NCBI RefSeq assembly: GCF_014855515.1
Contig: NZ_JACYFK010000002.1
Coordinates: 744,001-808,000, forward strand
Direction of reading: 5' to 3'
Origin: Euzebyella marina
Lineage (GTDB): Bacteria; Bacteroidota; Bacteroidia; Flavobacteriales; Flavobacteriaceae
Length of the DNA: 64,000 nucleotides
The position numbers and the translations under genes are program-made. Under the pieces are notes generated by a model. It was not told the origin of the DNA and did no database searches. It was given only the letters and a program-made list of their open reading frames with translations. Shown here piece by piece: positions 37,008 through 45,810 of the stretch (position 1 is its first letter; each line of letters begins with the position of its first letter).

Positions 37008-38447
37008 CTATGCCATTTGAAGTTGTATTCTTTGAAAATTACTTTTAGGAGCCTCACAAACGGGACAACAATAAGCTTCCGGAAGTTCTTTAAAATCAGT
37101 ATTTATTGACATCCCTGCTTTCGCATCGCCGAACTGGGGATCATATATGGTCAAGCAATCGGTACATTGATATACTGGTTTGCTCTTCTCCACTGTAAAT
37201 TTTTCTACCGTTTCAGCAATAGCCGGTTTTACTACCGACCCTAATTGGTCAAAGTATTTTTTACTTAATTCCATTAAGAGACCCGGTAATTCAATTTTAT
37301 CCACATCTTGAGCCAAGGCCAAATATTTTTGTGTATTGGGGTCAAAATTCTCAAAGTGTAATACATTATAGGTCGGTCTTACCTCAAAATCTTTGATAAT
37401 CGATGGCGGAGCATTTTTTTCAATGATAACGGATGCAAAATGAGAACGTTTTCCCACATCATTACTAATTCCGAAAGTCAACCCGTAGGTACTTATATCG
37501 TTTTGATCAAAACTTCTGACCAAAAACTTTTTAAGCTCCATGGCTTCTGCATCATCAACAGGCAGGTGCCAGTTCATCTCAAGTTGCGAATGCCGCACGT
37601 TAATTCCTCTTTTACCCAAAAATCTTTCTAATTCAGGTCTAGAGTTCTTTTTAATTCCTTTAATAATGAAAGACTTCCATGGGGTTATGCATATCTTTCC
37701 AATGCTGTTGTCCAAACAGAATCCGCAGAGTTCCTTCAAAAACTGAAGGTCGTACCTGTTGTTACGCCAATACAGCCCCAACCAATACTGTTCGAGCCCC
37801 ATGCGGTTCATACCCTCATAGTACGGGAATTTAATATAAGACAACTCTAACGGTTTGTCAATAGTACGGCTGTTGGTGTCGAGTTTTTTATTGAGAACGA
37901 ACGAAAGTTCTTCCACATCATTTACTTCTTCATATATCTCCTCTATGGCCTTTGCGAGATTCGAGATATCCCAACTATAGATTAAAACCGGATAGTATGC
38001 AGATCTTTTCCAGTGAGGCAATTTTATATTGAGATACCAATAGTCTTCATTGTCCGATGCTATAAAATTTAGGTTTCCGTTGAACAAAGGCACTAGACGT
38101 TGTTTCGGGTCCGTGATATTTATCTTGAGCTTGGGCTTAAAATCAAAACCTTCTAAAATATAAAGATAGGTAGACCCTTTTAACCAATAGGTCATGTCGA
38201 ATATATCGGCGGAAACATAGGAGCATACAATGTTTTGATAACTTCTGTTGGGTTCTATTTCTACATTGAATTTCGATATGACATCAAGATGTTCATCATT
38301 AACCTCAAGAGGAAATAACAAATCTTGCCTAGATCCAAAGTAAACCTCTTTTAAGCCGGCCGCCTCTAACATGGCAATACAATCTTTCAGCTCACCCGGT
38401 GAGGTAACGCCCCCTTTGATCATTATTCGATGTAGATTATCGTTCAT
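37008..38447 (-). CDS. Nitrite/sulfite reductase-like protein with C-terminal rubredoxin domain
   Basis: A 479-residue protein. The C-terminal 54 residues are a rubredoxin: YQCTDC and, about 29 residues on, CCPVCEAPKSNF give the Fe(Cys)4 site. The N-terminal part twice resembles the ferredoxin-like half-domain of nitrite/sulfite reductases (GGVTSPGELKDC...SRQDLLFPL near residue 13). The CX5C/CX3C ligands for siroheme and [4Fe-4S] are not present, so it is unlikely to reduce nitrite itself. It is 22 bp downstream of the fused nitrate reductase gene, so an electron-transfer or assembly role for that enzyme is likely. Confidence 0.82.
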   Translation of the reverse strand: MNDNLHRIMIKGGVTSPGELKDCIAMLEAAGLKEVYFGSRQDLLFPLEVNDEHLDVISKFNVEIEPNRSYQNIVCSYVSADIFDMTYWLKGSTYLYILEGFDFKPKLKINITDPKQRLVPLFNGNLNFIASDNEDYWYLNIKLPHWKRSAYYPVLIYSWDISNLAKAIEEIYEEVNDVEELSFVLNKKLDTNSRTIDKPLELSYIKFPYYEGMNRMGLEQYWLGLYWRNNRYDLQFLKELCGFCLDNSIGKICITPWKSFIIKGIKKNSRPELERFLGKRGINVRHSQLEMNWHLPVDDAEAMELKKFLVRSFDQNDISTYGLTFGISNDVGKRSHFASVIIEKNAPPSIIKDFEVRPTYNVLHFENFDPNTQKYLALAQDVDKIELPGLLMELSKKYFDQLGSVVKPAIAETVEKFTVEKSKPVYQCTDCLTIYDPQFGDAKAGMSINTDFKELPEAYCCPVCEAPKSNFQRIQLQMA

Positions 38448-38469
38448 AGCCTTTAAATATCAATTAAAC

Positions 38470-41400
38470 TCAATGTGCAGCAACTTGTATTTGCGATGAC
38501 AAGATTTCTTGTACTTCGGGTTTACAGCTACCACAGCCCAAACCGGCACCTGTTTCAGAACAAAGCTTACCAAAGTCTTCACAACCACCCCGAATTGCAT
38601 CAATGATATTACCTTCACCAATTTGGCTACAAGAACAAACCAATTTACCTTTCATGGGAACCGAACTTGAATTGCCCCTTAACAGCTCATCACGCTTCTC
38701 TGACAATTCAATTTCTTCTTCGATCAATCTCTTGAATTCGGCAAATTCATTCTTATCGCCCATTAATATGGCACCTTTTAAGGTATCATCTTTCACGATA
38801 CACTTTTTGTAGTACCGTTTACTGACATCCATAAAAATAATCTCTTCATAACTTGGGTCGTCAGAAGGTATGTTCACCATACCAAGACTACAAAGGTCTA
38901 AATCTTCAAACTTGAGTATGTTCATAAGAATTGACCCGTTGTAAATACTGGAGAAATCCCCTAAAATAAATTTTGCTGCAATATCGGCCTGCTGCTCTGC
39001 CGCAGAAGTAATACCGAACAAGGCATTTCTAAACTCGGCAATCTCACCGAGGGCAAAAATATCGGGCTCACTTGTTTGCAAATATTCATTCACAATCACC
39101 CCCCTACTGGTATCGATATCAGAAAATTTGGCCAATTCAATATTCGGTCTGGTACCTATGGCATATACAATGGCATTGCTTTTAATGGTTCTACCTGTTT
39201 TGAGAGTGATGCTCAAGAAATTCTTTCTTCCTTTTTCCTCAAAAACAGTGCTAACCTCATTATCAAAATATATCTTGATACCCCTTTCTGAAACATCTTC
39301 GGCCAACAACCTACTTGCCACCCGATCTAATTGGCGCTCCATTAACCTCGGTGCCCGCTGTATAATACTGATGTTGATATTTCTTTTTTTCAAAGCGGCT
39401 GCCAACTCCAGCCCCAATAAACCGCCTCCCACAATCACCACATGCTGTTCTTCTTCCGGTAGGCCAGTTTGGTGAAGGTACGTTCTTAGTTCATCGGCAT
39501 CACCTCTTTCTCTCATGGTAAATCGCCCTGGCAAATTGATGGGCACATCGCTGGGTACAAATGCACGGCTGCCTGTAGCCAAAATCAGTATATCATAAGC
39601 ATGCACCTCTCCTTTCTCATCGGTTACCTGCTTTTTGACTTTATCGACGCTTTTAATACCAAGCCCCGAATGCAAGGTAATACCAAGCTTTTTTATCTCT
39701 CCTTTTTTCAGTTTCTCCAGTGCTTCCCAAGAAAGCTCTTCACTCACATATTCCGGTAATAAAACCCGATTGTAAAATGGGTCTTTTTCTTTGGAAAATA
39801 CATGAACTTCATCCGTTCTGTTTTTTGACCTATAGGTCTGAACAAATCTATAGGCAGCGGCACCTGCACCAATGACTACCACTTTTTGTTTTGCCTTCAC
39901 ATATTTTGATACTTGTACGGCACAGTATTTAAAATCAGGTTCTTTTGAAATGGGGTCGACCAGATCGCTGGTCATATTATTGGCCCTACCAAAATCATTA
40001 TTGAGCATTTTTCCCCAATGCATCGGTAGAAAAACAACCCGTTCCCTAATATCGTAATTAACCTTAACCTTTACCTGTACATCACCCCTTCTACTTTTAA
40101 CAACCGCTACATCGCCGTCTTTAAGGTTTCTCAGGTAGGCGTCGACTTTGTTCATTTCTAGAAACGGTTCGGGTATATGGGTCAATAATCGTTTCACCTT
40201 TCCCGTTTTGGTACGGGTATGCCATTGATCCCGAACTCTACCGGTATTCAAAATCAACGGGAAATCTACATCGGTCTGCTCTGACTGATTATATAATTTG
40301 GGAGGCGCATTGAAATGCGATTTTTCGTCGTTGGTAAAAAAATGCAAATCGGTAAATAGCCGTGGGGTACCTTTATGTTTAGGGTCTGGAACCGGCCACT
40401 GAAAACTGCCTTCGTTTTTCAGTCGATCATAAGATAAACCTGATATATCGATATTCGTTCCTTTGGTCAACAAGCAATGCTCATCATATACTTCGCTTGC
40501 ATCACTATAATCAAAACCTTCATACCCCATCTTTTTGGCAAACTTCCAAAGTATTTCTACATCGGGCAAGGCTTCCCCGGGCGGGTCGATCACTTTTGGA
40601 AGGTAACTGATACGCCTTTCGGAGTTCGTCATGGTGCCTTCTTTTTCCAGCCAGCCAGCTGCAGGCAATAGCAAATCAGCAAATTCGGTTGTTTCAGAAT
40701 TATGCGATATATCTTGAACCACCACGAAACTGGCATTTTTTAAGGCCCTTTCAATTTTGTTGGCATTCGGGAGACTAACAATGGGGTTGGTACAGATTAT
40801 CCAAATAGCTTTCATTTTTCCACTTTCCAAAGCATCGAACATTTCCGTAGCCGAATAGCCAGCTTCGCCGGAAATTTCCTTTCCCCCCCAAAATTCAGCC
40901 ACTTCAGCTCTGTGTCTGGGATTGCCAAGGTCCCTATGAGCCGCCAGTAAACTTGCCATACCACCTACTTCCCTGCCACCCATGGCATTTGGTTGACCCG
41001 TAAGGGAAAAAGGACCCGCACCTGGCTTACCAATCTGACCGGTAAGTAGGGAGAGATTGAGTAGGGCCAAATTTTTACTTACCCCAATGACACTTTGATT
41101 GAGACCCATCGTCCACATAGAAATAAAAGCTTTCGCATTGCCTATATAACTGGCGGCAGTACGTATATCATCAATCGAAATACCACACAATTCAGCCGCC
41201 TTACGCAATGAAAGCTGAAAAGCACTTTCTTTACACGCCTCAAAATTCACAGTGTGGTTCTTAATGAACTTTTTATCTATTTTCTTTTTTTCGATAAGCC
41301 AACGGGCAATCGCATTGAATAGAATGACATCGGTACCCGGCAATATTTGAAGATGCAAATCGGCAATGGCGCAAGTTTGCGTTTTTCTAGGGTCAACGAC

Positions 41401-42003
41401 AATAATTTTAACCTGCGGATTTTCCTCTTTATGTTTTTCAATTCTTCTAAAGAGAATGGGGTGACACCAAGCAGGGTTGGCACCCGCAATCAAAAAGCAA
41501 TCTGAAAGTTCGATATCGGCATAAGAAATAGGAACCGAATCTTCGCCCAACATTTTTTTGTAACCTACCACTGCAGAACTCATACAAAGCCTACTATTGG
41601 TATCGATATTATTGGTGCCTATAAAACCTTTGGTAAGCTTGTTTACGAGATAATATTCTTCGGTAAGGCACTGGCCGGATACGTAAAAACCAACACTATT
41701 AGGCCCATGTTTGTCTATGATACTTTTGAATACAGCCGCCGCTCTTTCGAAAGCAGTATCCCAAGAAATTCGTTGCATAGGGTGATTTCGACTCCACCTC
41801 ATTTGAGGATATAGAATTCGATCCGTAGTATCTTGTGCTACATAATTCAGGTTTTTTCCTTTTGAGCATAACATGCCCATATTTACGGGATAGCTCTCAT
41901 CACCTTTCACAGAAAGAGTACCTTTGCTATCAACAGAAACCTCTATACCACATCCAACACCACAATACGAACAAATGGTTTTATGAGTACTTTTCTTTAA
42001 CAT
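38470..42003 (-). CDS. nasA: Assimilatory nitrate reductase fused to an FAD oxidoreductase and a BFD [2Fe-2S] domain
   Basis: A 1177-residue cytoplasmic fusion. Residues about 1-705 are a molybdopterin (bis-MGD) nitrate reductase with an N-terminal [4Fe-4S] site (CSYCGVGCGIE...LCSKGKN) and a C-terminal dinucleotide-binding domain. Residues about 710-1100 are a NirB-type FAD/NAD(P)H reductase (VVVIGAGAAAYRF; VIVGGGLLGLELAAAL). Residues about 1121-1177 are a BFD-like [2Fe-2S] domain (LVCSCSQIGEGNI; GCGSCKPEVQ). This unites the NasC reductase and NasA catalytic functions of other bacteria in one chain, so NAD(P)H could feed nitrate reduction directly. Two TACGTA palindromes lie 52-67 bp upstream. 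Confidence 0.93.
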   Translation of the reverse strand: MLKKSTHKTICSYCGVGCGIEVSVDSKGTLSVKGDESYPVNMGMLCSKGKNLNYVAQDTTDRILYPQMRWSRNHPMQRISWDTAFERAAAVFKSIIDKHGPNSVGFYVSGQCLTEEYYLVNKLTKGFIGTNNIDTNSRLCMSSAVVGYKKMLGEDSVPISYADIELSDCFLIAGANPAWCHPILFRRIEKHKEENPQVKIIVVDPRKTQTCAIADLHLQILPGTDVILFNAIARWLIEKKKIDKKFIKNHTVNFEACKESAFQLSLRKAAELCGISIDDIRTAASYIGNAKAFISMWTMGLNQSVIGVSKNLALLNLSLLTGQIGKPGAGPFSLTGQPNAMGGREVGGMASLLAAHRDLGNPRHRAEVAEFWGGKEISGEAGYSATEMFDALESGKMKAIWIICTNPIVSLPNANKIERALKNASFVVVQDISHNSETTEFADLLLPAAGWLEKEGTMTNSERRISYLPKVIDPPGEALPDVEILWKFAKKMGYEGFDYSDASEVYDEHCLLTKGTNIDISGLSYDRLKNEGSFQWPVPDPKHKGTPRLFTDLHFFTNDEKSHFNAPPKLYNQSEQTDVDFPLILNTGRVRDQWHTRTKTGKVKRLLTHIPEPFLEMNKVDAYLRNLKDGDVAVVKSRRGDVQVKVKVNYDIRERVVFLPMHWGKMLNNDFGRANNMTSDLVDPISKEPDFKYCAVQVSKYVKAKQKVVVIGAGAAAYRFVQTYRSKNRTDEVHVFSKEKDPFYNRVLLPEYVSEELSWEALEKLKKGEIKKLGITLHSGLGIKSVDKVKKQVTDEKGEVHAYDILILATGSRAFVPSDVPINLPGRFTMRERGDADELRTYLHQTGLPEEEQHVVIVGGGLLGLELAAALKKRNINISIIQRAPRLMERQLDRVASRLLAEDVSERGIKIYFDNEVSTVFEEKGRKNFLSITLKTGRTIKSNAIVYAIGTRPNIELAKFSDIDTSRGVIVNEYLQTSEPDIFALGEIAEFRNALFGITSAAEQQADIAAKFILGDFSSIYNGSILMNILKFEDLDLCSLGMVNIPSDDPSYEEIIFMDVSKRYYKKCIVKDDTLKGAILMGDKNEFAEFKRLIEEEIELSEKRDELLRGNSSSVPMKGKLVCSCSQIGEGNIIDAIRGGCEDFGKLCSETGAGLGCGSCKPEVQEILSSQIQVAAH

Positions 42004-42054
42004 GACCCGAGCCTTTATAAGTTAAGAACTGTAGATACATGCAAGTTATAAAAA

Positions 42055-42070
42055 TACGTATATATACGTA
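42055..42070 (-). promoter_or_regulatory. Paired TACGTA motifs upstream of the nitrate reductase gene
   Basis: TACGTA at 42055-42060 and 42065-42070, 10 bp apart. The same hexamer is clustered at the nrtA and cobA/nirB promoters. A poor -7 match (TATAACTTG read on the minus strand) follows at 42050-42042, about 40 nt before the start codon. Confidence 0.6.
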
Positions 42071-42142
42071 GTGAATTAATCGTAAAAGTCGACCTTATTT
42101 TTACGAGTACTTTAAAAAAGTGTTGGTTTTAGTTCTATTAAT

Positions 42143-43498
42143 TCAACTTGACAGTTGAAGAATTCGTCCTTTTTCTGGGGGAATTTCAATAAACACGGTA
42201 TCTGAGTCTACATTTTTTTGAAAATCGGCATCCAATAAATCAATTAAAACACCTTTTCCCAAATTTATTTTGACACTAACTTTTGCAGCACAACTAGCCA
42301 TATTTAAGGCCATAATTAAATTTTCTTCCCTGAATTTTCTTACATAAACAAATTGTTCGCCACTTACCAATATGGTTCGGTAATTGCCTTTTCGCAGCGC
42401 AATTTGCTTGCGACGTATCGATATCAACTTCTTGATCCAATTGAACAAGTCTGGCTTATGGGCTTTTTCAAATCTATTCCTGTATCGTATAGCAGGCCTC
42501 AGTTCATCATCAATATGACCGGTTTTTTTACCTGAATACCCATATTCACTTCCATAATAAATAGAGGGAATACCTGGTAGGGTAAACAAAAGAAAGTACA
42601 GAAGGTTCAAATGTTCTTTATGGTGAATGGACGTATAAGAACGTTGCACATCATGGTTATCTACAAACGAGTATAATTCTAAATCAATGTACCTACCATA
42701 CATACCGAACTGATCGCTCAGTATCTTTTCAATAAACTTGAAACTTCTTTTATTAAAAGACTCGAAGAAAGGTCCGTGAAATTCATAATTCGTTACTGAG
42801 TCTAACTTTGCTTCTTTTATCCATCGGTTGTAATCGCCCTGTACCACTTCACCCATCAACCAAAATTCAGGATTCAGACCTTTACATACCCTATTCAGTT
42901 CCTGCATGAAATTGAAGTCGAGAATATCGGCAGTATCCAATCGCAAACCGTCTATGTTAAAATACCGGATCCAAAACTTGACCGCTTCCAGAAGATGTTC
43001 CTGAACTTCTTCATTTAATAAATCAAGCTCTACCAACTGGTAGTGGCCGTGCCAAGCATTATAAGTAAAAGAATCGCCCATAGGGTTGCCCTTACTAAAA
43101 TCTAACCCGGAGAACCAATATTTATAGGCTGAAGATGATTCTTTTTTCAATACATCTTTAAAGGCCCAAAAATTACGGCCTACATGGTTAAAAACGCCAT
43201 CGAGAACGACCTTGATATTTCTTTTATGGGCTCTTTCCACGAAATCTTTAAAGTTTCTGTTGCTGCCCAGACGTCTATCGATTCTGAAATAATCAGCGGT
43301 ATCGTACCCATGTGAAGTCGATTCAAAAACAGGACCTATATATAAAATGTCGCAACCAAGGTCTTGCATGTGATCCAGCCAAGAATACAAATCTTTGATT
43401 CTGTTGGTGGGCTCCATTTGAAAGGAATTTTTCCTCTCCGCACCCAAAAGGCCGATCGGATAGACATGATAAACAACCGAATCTTGAATATTTGTCAT
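42143..43498 (-). CDS. GH13 alpha-amylase family protein, cytoplasmic
   Basis: A 451-residue glycoside hydrolase family 13 enzyme. The catalytic set is visible: nucleophile Asp in GLRLDTADI (near 195), acid Glu in WLMGEVV, and the transition-state Asp in FVDNHDVQRS. Also present is the region I histidine in LDGVFNHVG. There is no signal peptide, so it would act on internal maltooligosaccharides or cyclodextrins, as neopullulanase or maltodextrin glucosidase types do. It has no visible link to nitrate, although it lies inside that island. Confidence 0.9.
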   Translation of the reverse strand: MTNIQDSVVYHVYPIGLLGAERKNSFQMEPTNRIKDLYSWLDHMQDLGCDILYIGPVFESTSHGYDTADYFRIDRRLGSNRNFKDFVERAHKRNIKVVLDGVFNHVGRNFWAFKDVLKKESSSAYKYWFSGLDFSKGNPMGDSFTYNAWHGHYQLVELDLLNEEVQEHLLEAVKFWIRYFNIDGLRLDTADILDFNFMQELNRVCKGLNPEFWLMGEVVQGDYNRWIKEAKLDSVTNYEFHGPFFESFNKRSFKFIEKILSDQFGMYGRYIDLELYSFVDNHDVQRSYTSIHHKEHLNLLYFLLFTLPGIPSIYYGSEYGYSGKKTGHIDDELRPAIRYRNRFEKAHKPDLFNWIKKLISIRRKQIALRKGNYRTILVSGEQFVYVRKFREENLIMALNMASCAAKVSVKINLGKGVLIDLLDADFQKNVDSDTVFIEIPPEKGRILQLSS

Positions 43499-43622
43499 TT
43501 AACACTGAAATGGGAGATAAAAATTAAGGAATTAAATAAGAAAATGTGTATTTCATCCGTTATTTGTGTAATTCATCCTATATTCATGCCACATAACCGA
43601 ACTACTAAATCCTAACTTTTTC

Positions 43623-44915
43623 ATGCGGACTATCAAATTTCTGGCTGTATTTGCAATTTTAGCCCTTACCATGTTCATTGCAACTTCAAGTGTCAAAACG
43701 CCAGAAAAACTAAATACCTCTTCAGAAGCGACTGCTACGATTACCATAAAAGAGGAAATCAAAAATCCCGTCGACGCCCGTCAATACAAAGCTGACAAAG
43801 AAGAACTACAGAAAAAATTACGTAGTTATTTTGCCAAGGCCATTGCCTCGGGTGATATTGTTGGTGCCGGGGTAAGCATCGTTCAAGGTGATAGTATTAT
43901 TCTTTCTGATGGATACGGAAAAAGAAATGCCCGTTATAACGATCAAGTTGATGGAGAGACCGTTTTTCGATTGGGTTCTTTATCTAAAGGGTTTGCAGGT
44001 GTACTTGCCGCCAACCTTAAAAATGAAGGTTACCTTTCATGGAAAGATAGAATTATCGATTATCTACCTCAATTTCAATTAGGAGATGCAGTAAATACTT
44101 CGGAAATAACTCTGGCCAACATTCTTTCGCACACTTCTGGAACTCCTTACCATAGTTTCACCAATCTGGTTGAGGCTGGTTTACCGATGGAAACTATTGC
44201 CGAAAGATTTAAAGAAGTTGCTCCGATCAGTAAGCCAGGTGCTATGTACAGCTACCAAAACGCCATTTTTGCTTTATGCGGCGAGGTAATGAAAAAAGCG
44301 ACGGGAGATGAAATTTCAACCTCTCTAAAAAATAGATTTTTCAGTCCGTTAGGAATGTGCAGTACGTCAATGGATCACAAAACCTTAAAACAGACTATCA
44401 ATATTGCACTGCCTCACTCCAAAAGAGGTCATGGATGGAGAACTCTCAATCTATCGGATAATTATTACAATGCCGTCGCTGCTGGCGGAATCAACGCCAG
44501 TGCACATGATATGGGTCGATGGATGCGTTTTTTACTTGGCCACAACCCTGAAATCATGGGTAAAAATGCCTTGGAAGAAGCCTTTACGCCTTTTATAGAA
44601 ATTACCGGGCATCATAAGTATTACCACAAATGGCCCGGGCATCTTAAATCTTACTATGGTTTTGGATGGAGAATTCACAAATTTAAAGATGAACAAAGCT
44701 CTCAAGAAAAGACCATTTGGCATCATGGCGGTAGCGTCAATAACTATAGAAACGAAATTGCGGTATACCCCAATTCTGATTTAGGCATTTGTGTTCTCTT
44801 GAACAGTAATTCAAGATTGGCGCGCACGGTCATTCCTGATTTGTATGAAATCGTTTCTGAGATTTACAATTCGGAAAACGTCGTTCAAAAAGAAGAGCAA
44901 AACAACACCTTATAG
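43623..44915 (+). CDS. Serine hydrolase, class C beta-lactamase-like
   Basis: A 430-residue exported protein of the beta-lactamase/D-Ala-D-Ala peptidase fold (Pfam beta-lactamase). An N-terminal membrane or signal segment (FLAVFAILALTMFIATSS) is followed by a linker. Catalytic motifs: SLSK (SxxK) near residue 119, YSYQN (Y-x-N) near 214 and HHGGS in place of KTG near 366. Such proteins act as esterases, peptidases or D-amino-acid amidases. Real resistance activity is not implied. Divergent from the GH13 gene. Confidence 0.88.
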   Translation: MRTIKFLAVFAILALTMFIATSSVKTPEKLNTSSEATATITIKEEIKNPVDARQYKADKEELQKKLRSYFAKAIASGDIVGAGVSIVQGDSIILSDGYGKRNARYNDQVDGETVFRLGSLSKGFAGVLAANLKNEGYLSWKDRIIDYLPQFQLGDAVNTSEITLANILSHTSGTPYHSFTNLVEAGLPMETIAERFKEVAPISKPGAMYSYQNAIFALCGEVMKKATGDEISTSLKNRFFSPLGMCSTSMDHKTLKQTINIALPHSKRGHGWRTLNLSDNYYNAVAAGGINASAHDMGRWMRFLLGHNPEIMGKNALEEAFTPFIEITGHHKYYHKWPGHLKSYYGFGWRIHKFKDEQSSQEKTIWHHGGSVNNYRNEIAVYPNSDLGICVLLNSNSRLARTVIPDLYEIVSEIYNSENVVQKEEQNNTL

Positions 44916-44964
44916 GCCCTTTAAGAGTACAAATAGAAGGGAATAATTCAGAAAAACTAAAGTC

Positions 44965-45636
44965 TTAAACCAAATTAAATTCTTGGGCTTTTTTTGATAA
45001 ATCTATCAAGTTCTTTACCTCCATCTTACGCATTAAATTAAATCGATGGGTTTCTACGGTACGTTTGCTATTTTGCAGTTTTTCTGAGATTTGCTTATTT
45101 GTTAAACCAGAAAGAACCAGCTCTAAAACCTGTAATTCCTTATTGGTGAGGTCGAATGGGTTATTGCCAATTTTTGGTTTTGTAGTGGTTTCAACTATTT
45201 CTTTATTCGGATTGAGAAGGTTATTGACCAGTACATTTGAAATATCGCCACTGTAGTACTTGCCCCCTTCCCTAACCGTATGAATAGCTTTAATAAATTC
45301 GGTCTTATCAGTGTCTTTCAGTAAATAACCTTTGGCACCTGCACTAACTGACTGCAATATGTACTCTTCAGAATCATGCATGGAAAGAATGATACTTTTC
45401 ACTTGAGAATTATTGGCATTCAAGGCCTTGACCGCCTCTATACCTGTCATTTCAGGCATTCTAATATCAATAATCAACAGGTCAGGATTCTTTTCCTCGA
45501 CAAGTTTTAAAGCTTCCTTTCCATCAGCGCCCTCGCCAATGACCTCTAAATCTGATTCACTTTCTAATAAAGCCCTGATACCGTCGCGTACCAAAGAATG
45601 GTCATCGACTAGCACTATACTGGTAATTGTACTCAA
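44965..45636 (-). CDS. NarL/FixJ-type response regulator
   Basis: A 223-residue receiver plus LuxR-type helix-turn-helix protein. Receiver: VLVDDHSLVRDGI, LLIIDIRMPEMTG, ILSMHDSEEY, KGYLLKD. Output domain: LTNKELQVLELVLSGLTNKQI and SKRTVETHRFNLMRKM. The first codon in frame is TTG at 45636; no ATG is available, and a GTG at 45615 would remove the first strand. The same bases (TAATTTTG, 45641-45634) also resemble a -7 element, so the start is uncertain. Its likely partner is the HisKA_3 nitrate sensor kinase at 56121. Confidence 0.88.
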   Translation of the reverse strand: MSTITSIVLVDDHSLVRDGIRALLESESDLEVIGEGADGKEALKLVEEKNPDLLIIDIRMPEMTGIEAVKALNANNSQVKSIILSMHDSEEYILQSVSAGAKGYLLKDTDKTEFIKAIHTVREGGKYYSGDISNVLVNNLLNPNKEIVETTTKPKIGNNPFDLTNKELQVLELVLSGLTNKQISEKLQNSKRTVETHRFNLMRKMEVKNLIDLSKKAQEFNLV

Positions 45637-45651
45637 AATTATAGGTATTTA

Positions 45652-45657
45652 TACGTA
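45652..45657 (-). promoter_or_regulatory. TACGTA upstream of the NarL-type regulator
   Basis: A single TACGTA 16 bp upstream of the reading frame start, inside its likely promoter. The other nitrate promoters have two to four copies. One copy alone could be chance, so autoregulation is only suggested. Confidence 0.4.
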
Positions 45658-45741
45658 CAAATATAGTTGAAATTTGAGATGAACACCAGCTTTCTGAACT
45701 AATCGGTATATTTTTCGGATAGAACTATTTCAAAATACAAC

Positions 45742-45782
45742 AAAAAAAGGACCGCAAACACCTAAACTGGTGAGCACGGCCC
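45742..45782 (-). terminator. Terminator of the nitrate transport operon
   Basis: On the minus strand the stem pairs GGGCCG (45782-45777) with CGGTCC (45754-45749), plus an inner CACC/GGTG stem around a 6-nt loop, followed by a U-run (45748-45742). It lies 28 bp after the porin stop codon. Confidence 0.75.
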
Positions 45783-45810
45783 CATCGAAGCATAACAGTA
45801 AACAGAATTT

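Noticed and set aside
42143-44915. GH13 enzyme and serine hydrolase as members of the nitrate system
   Set aside because: No TACGTA motif upstream and no known functional link; they are probably only neighbours.
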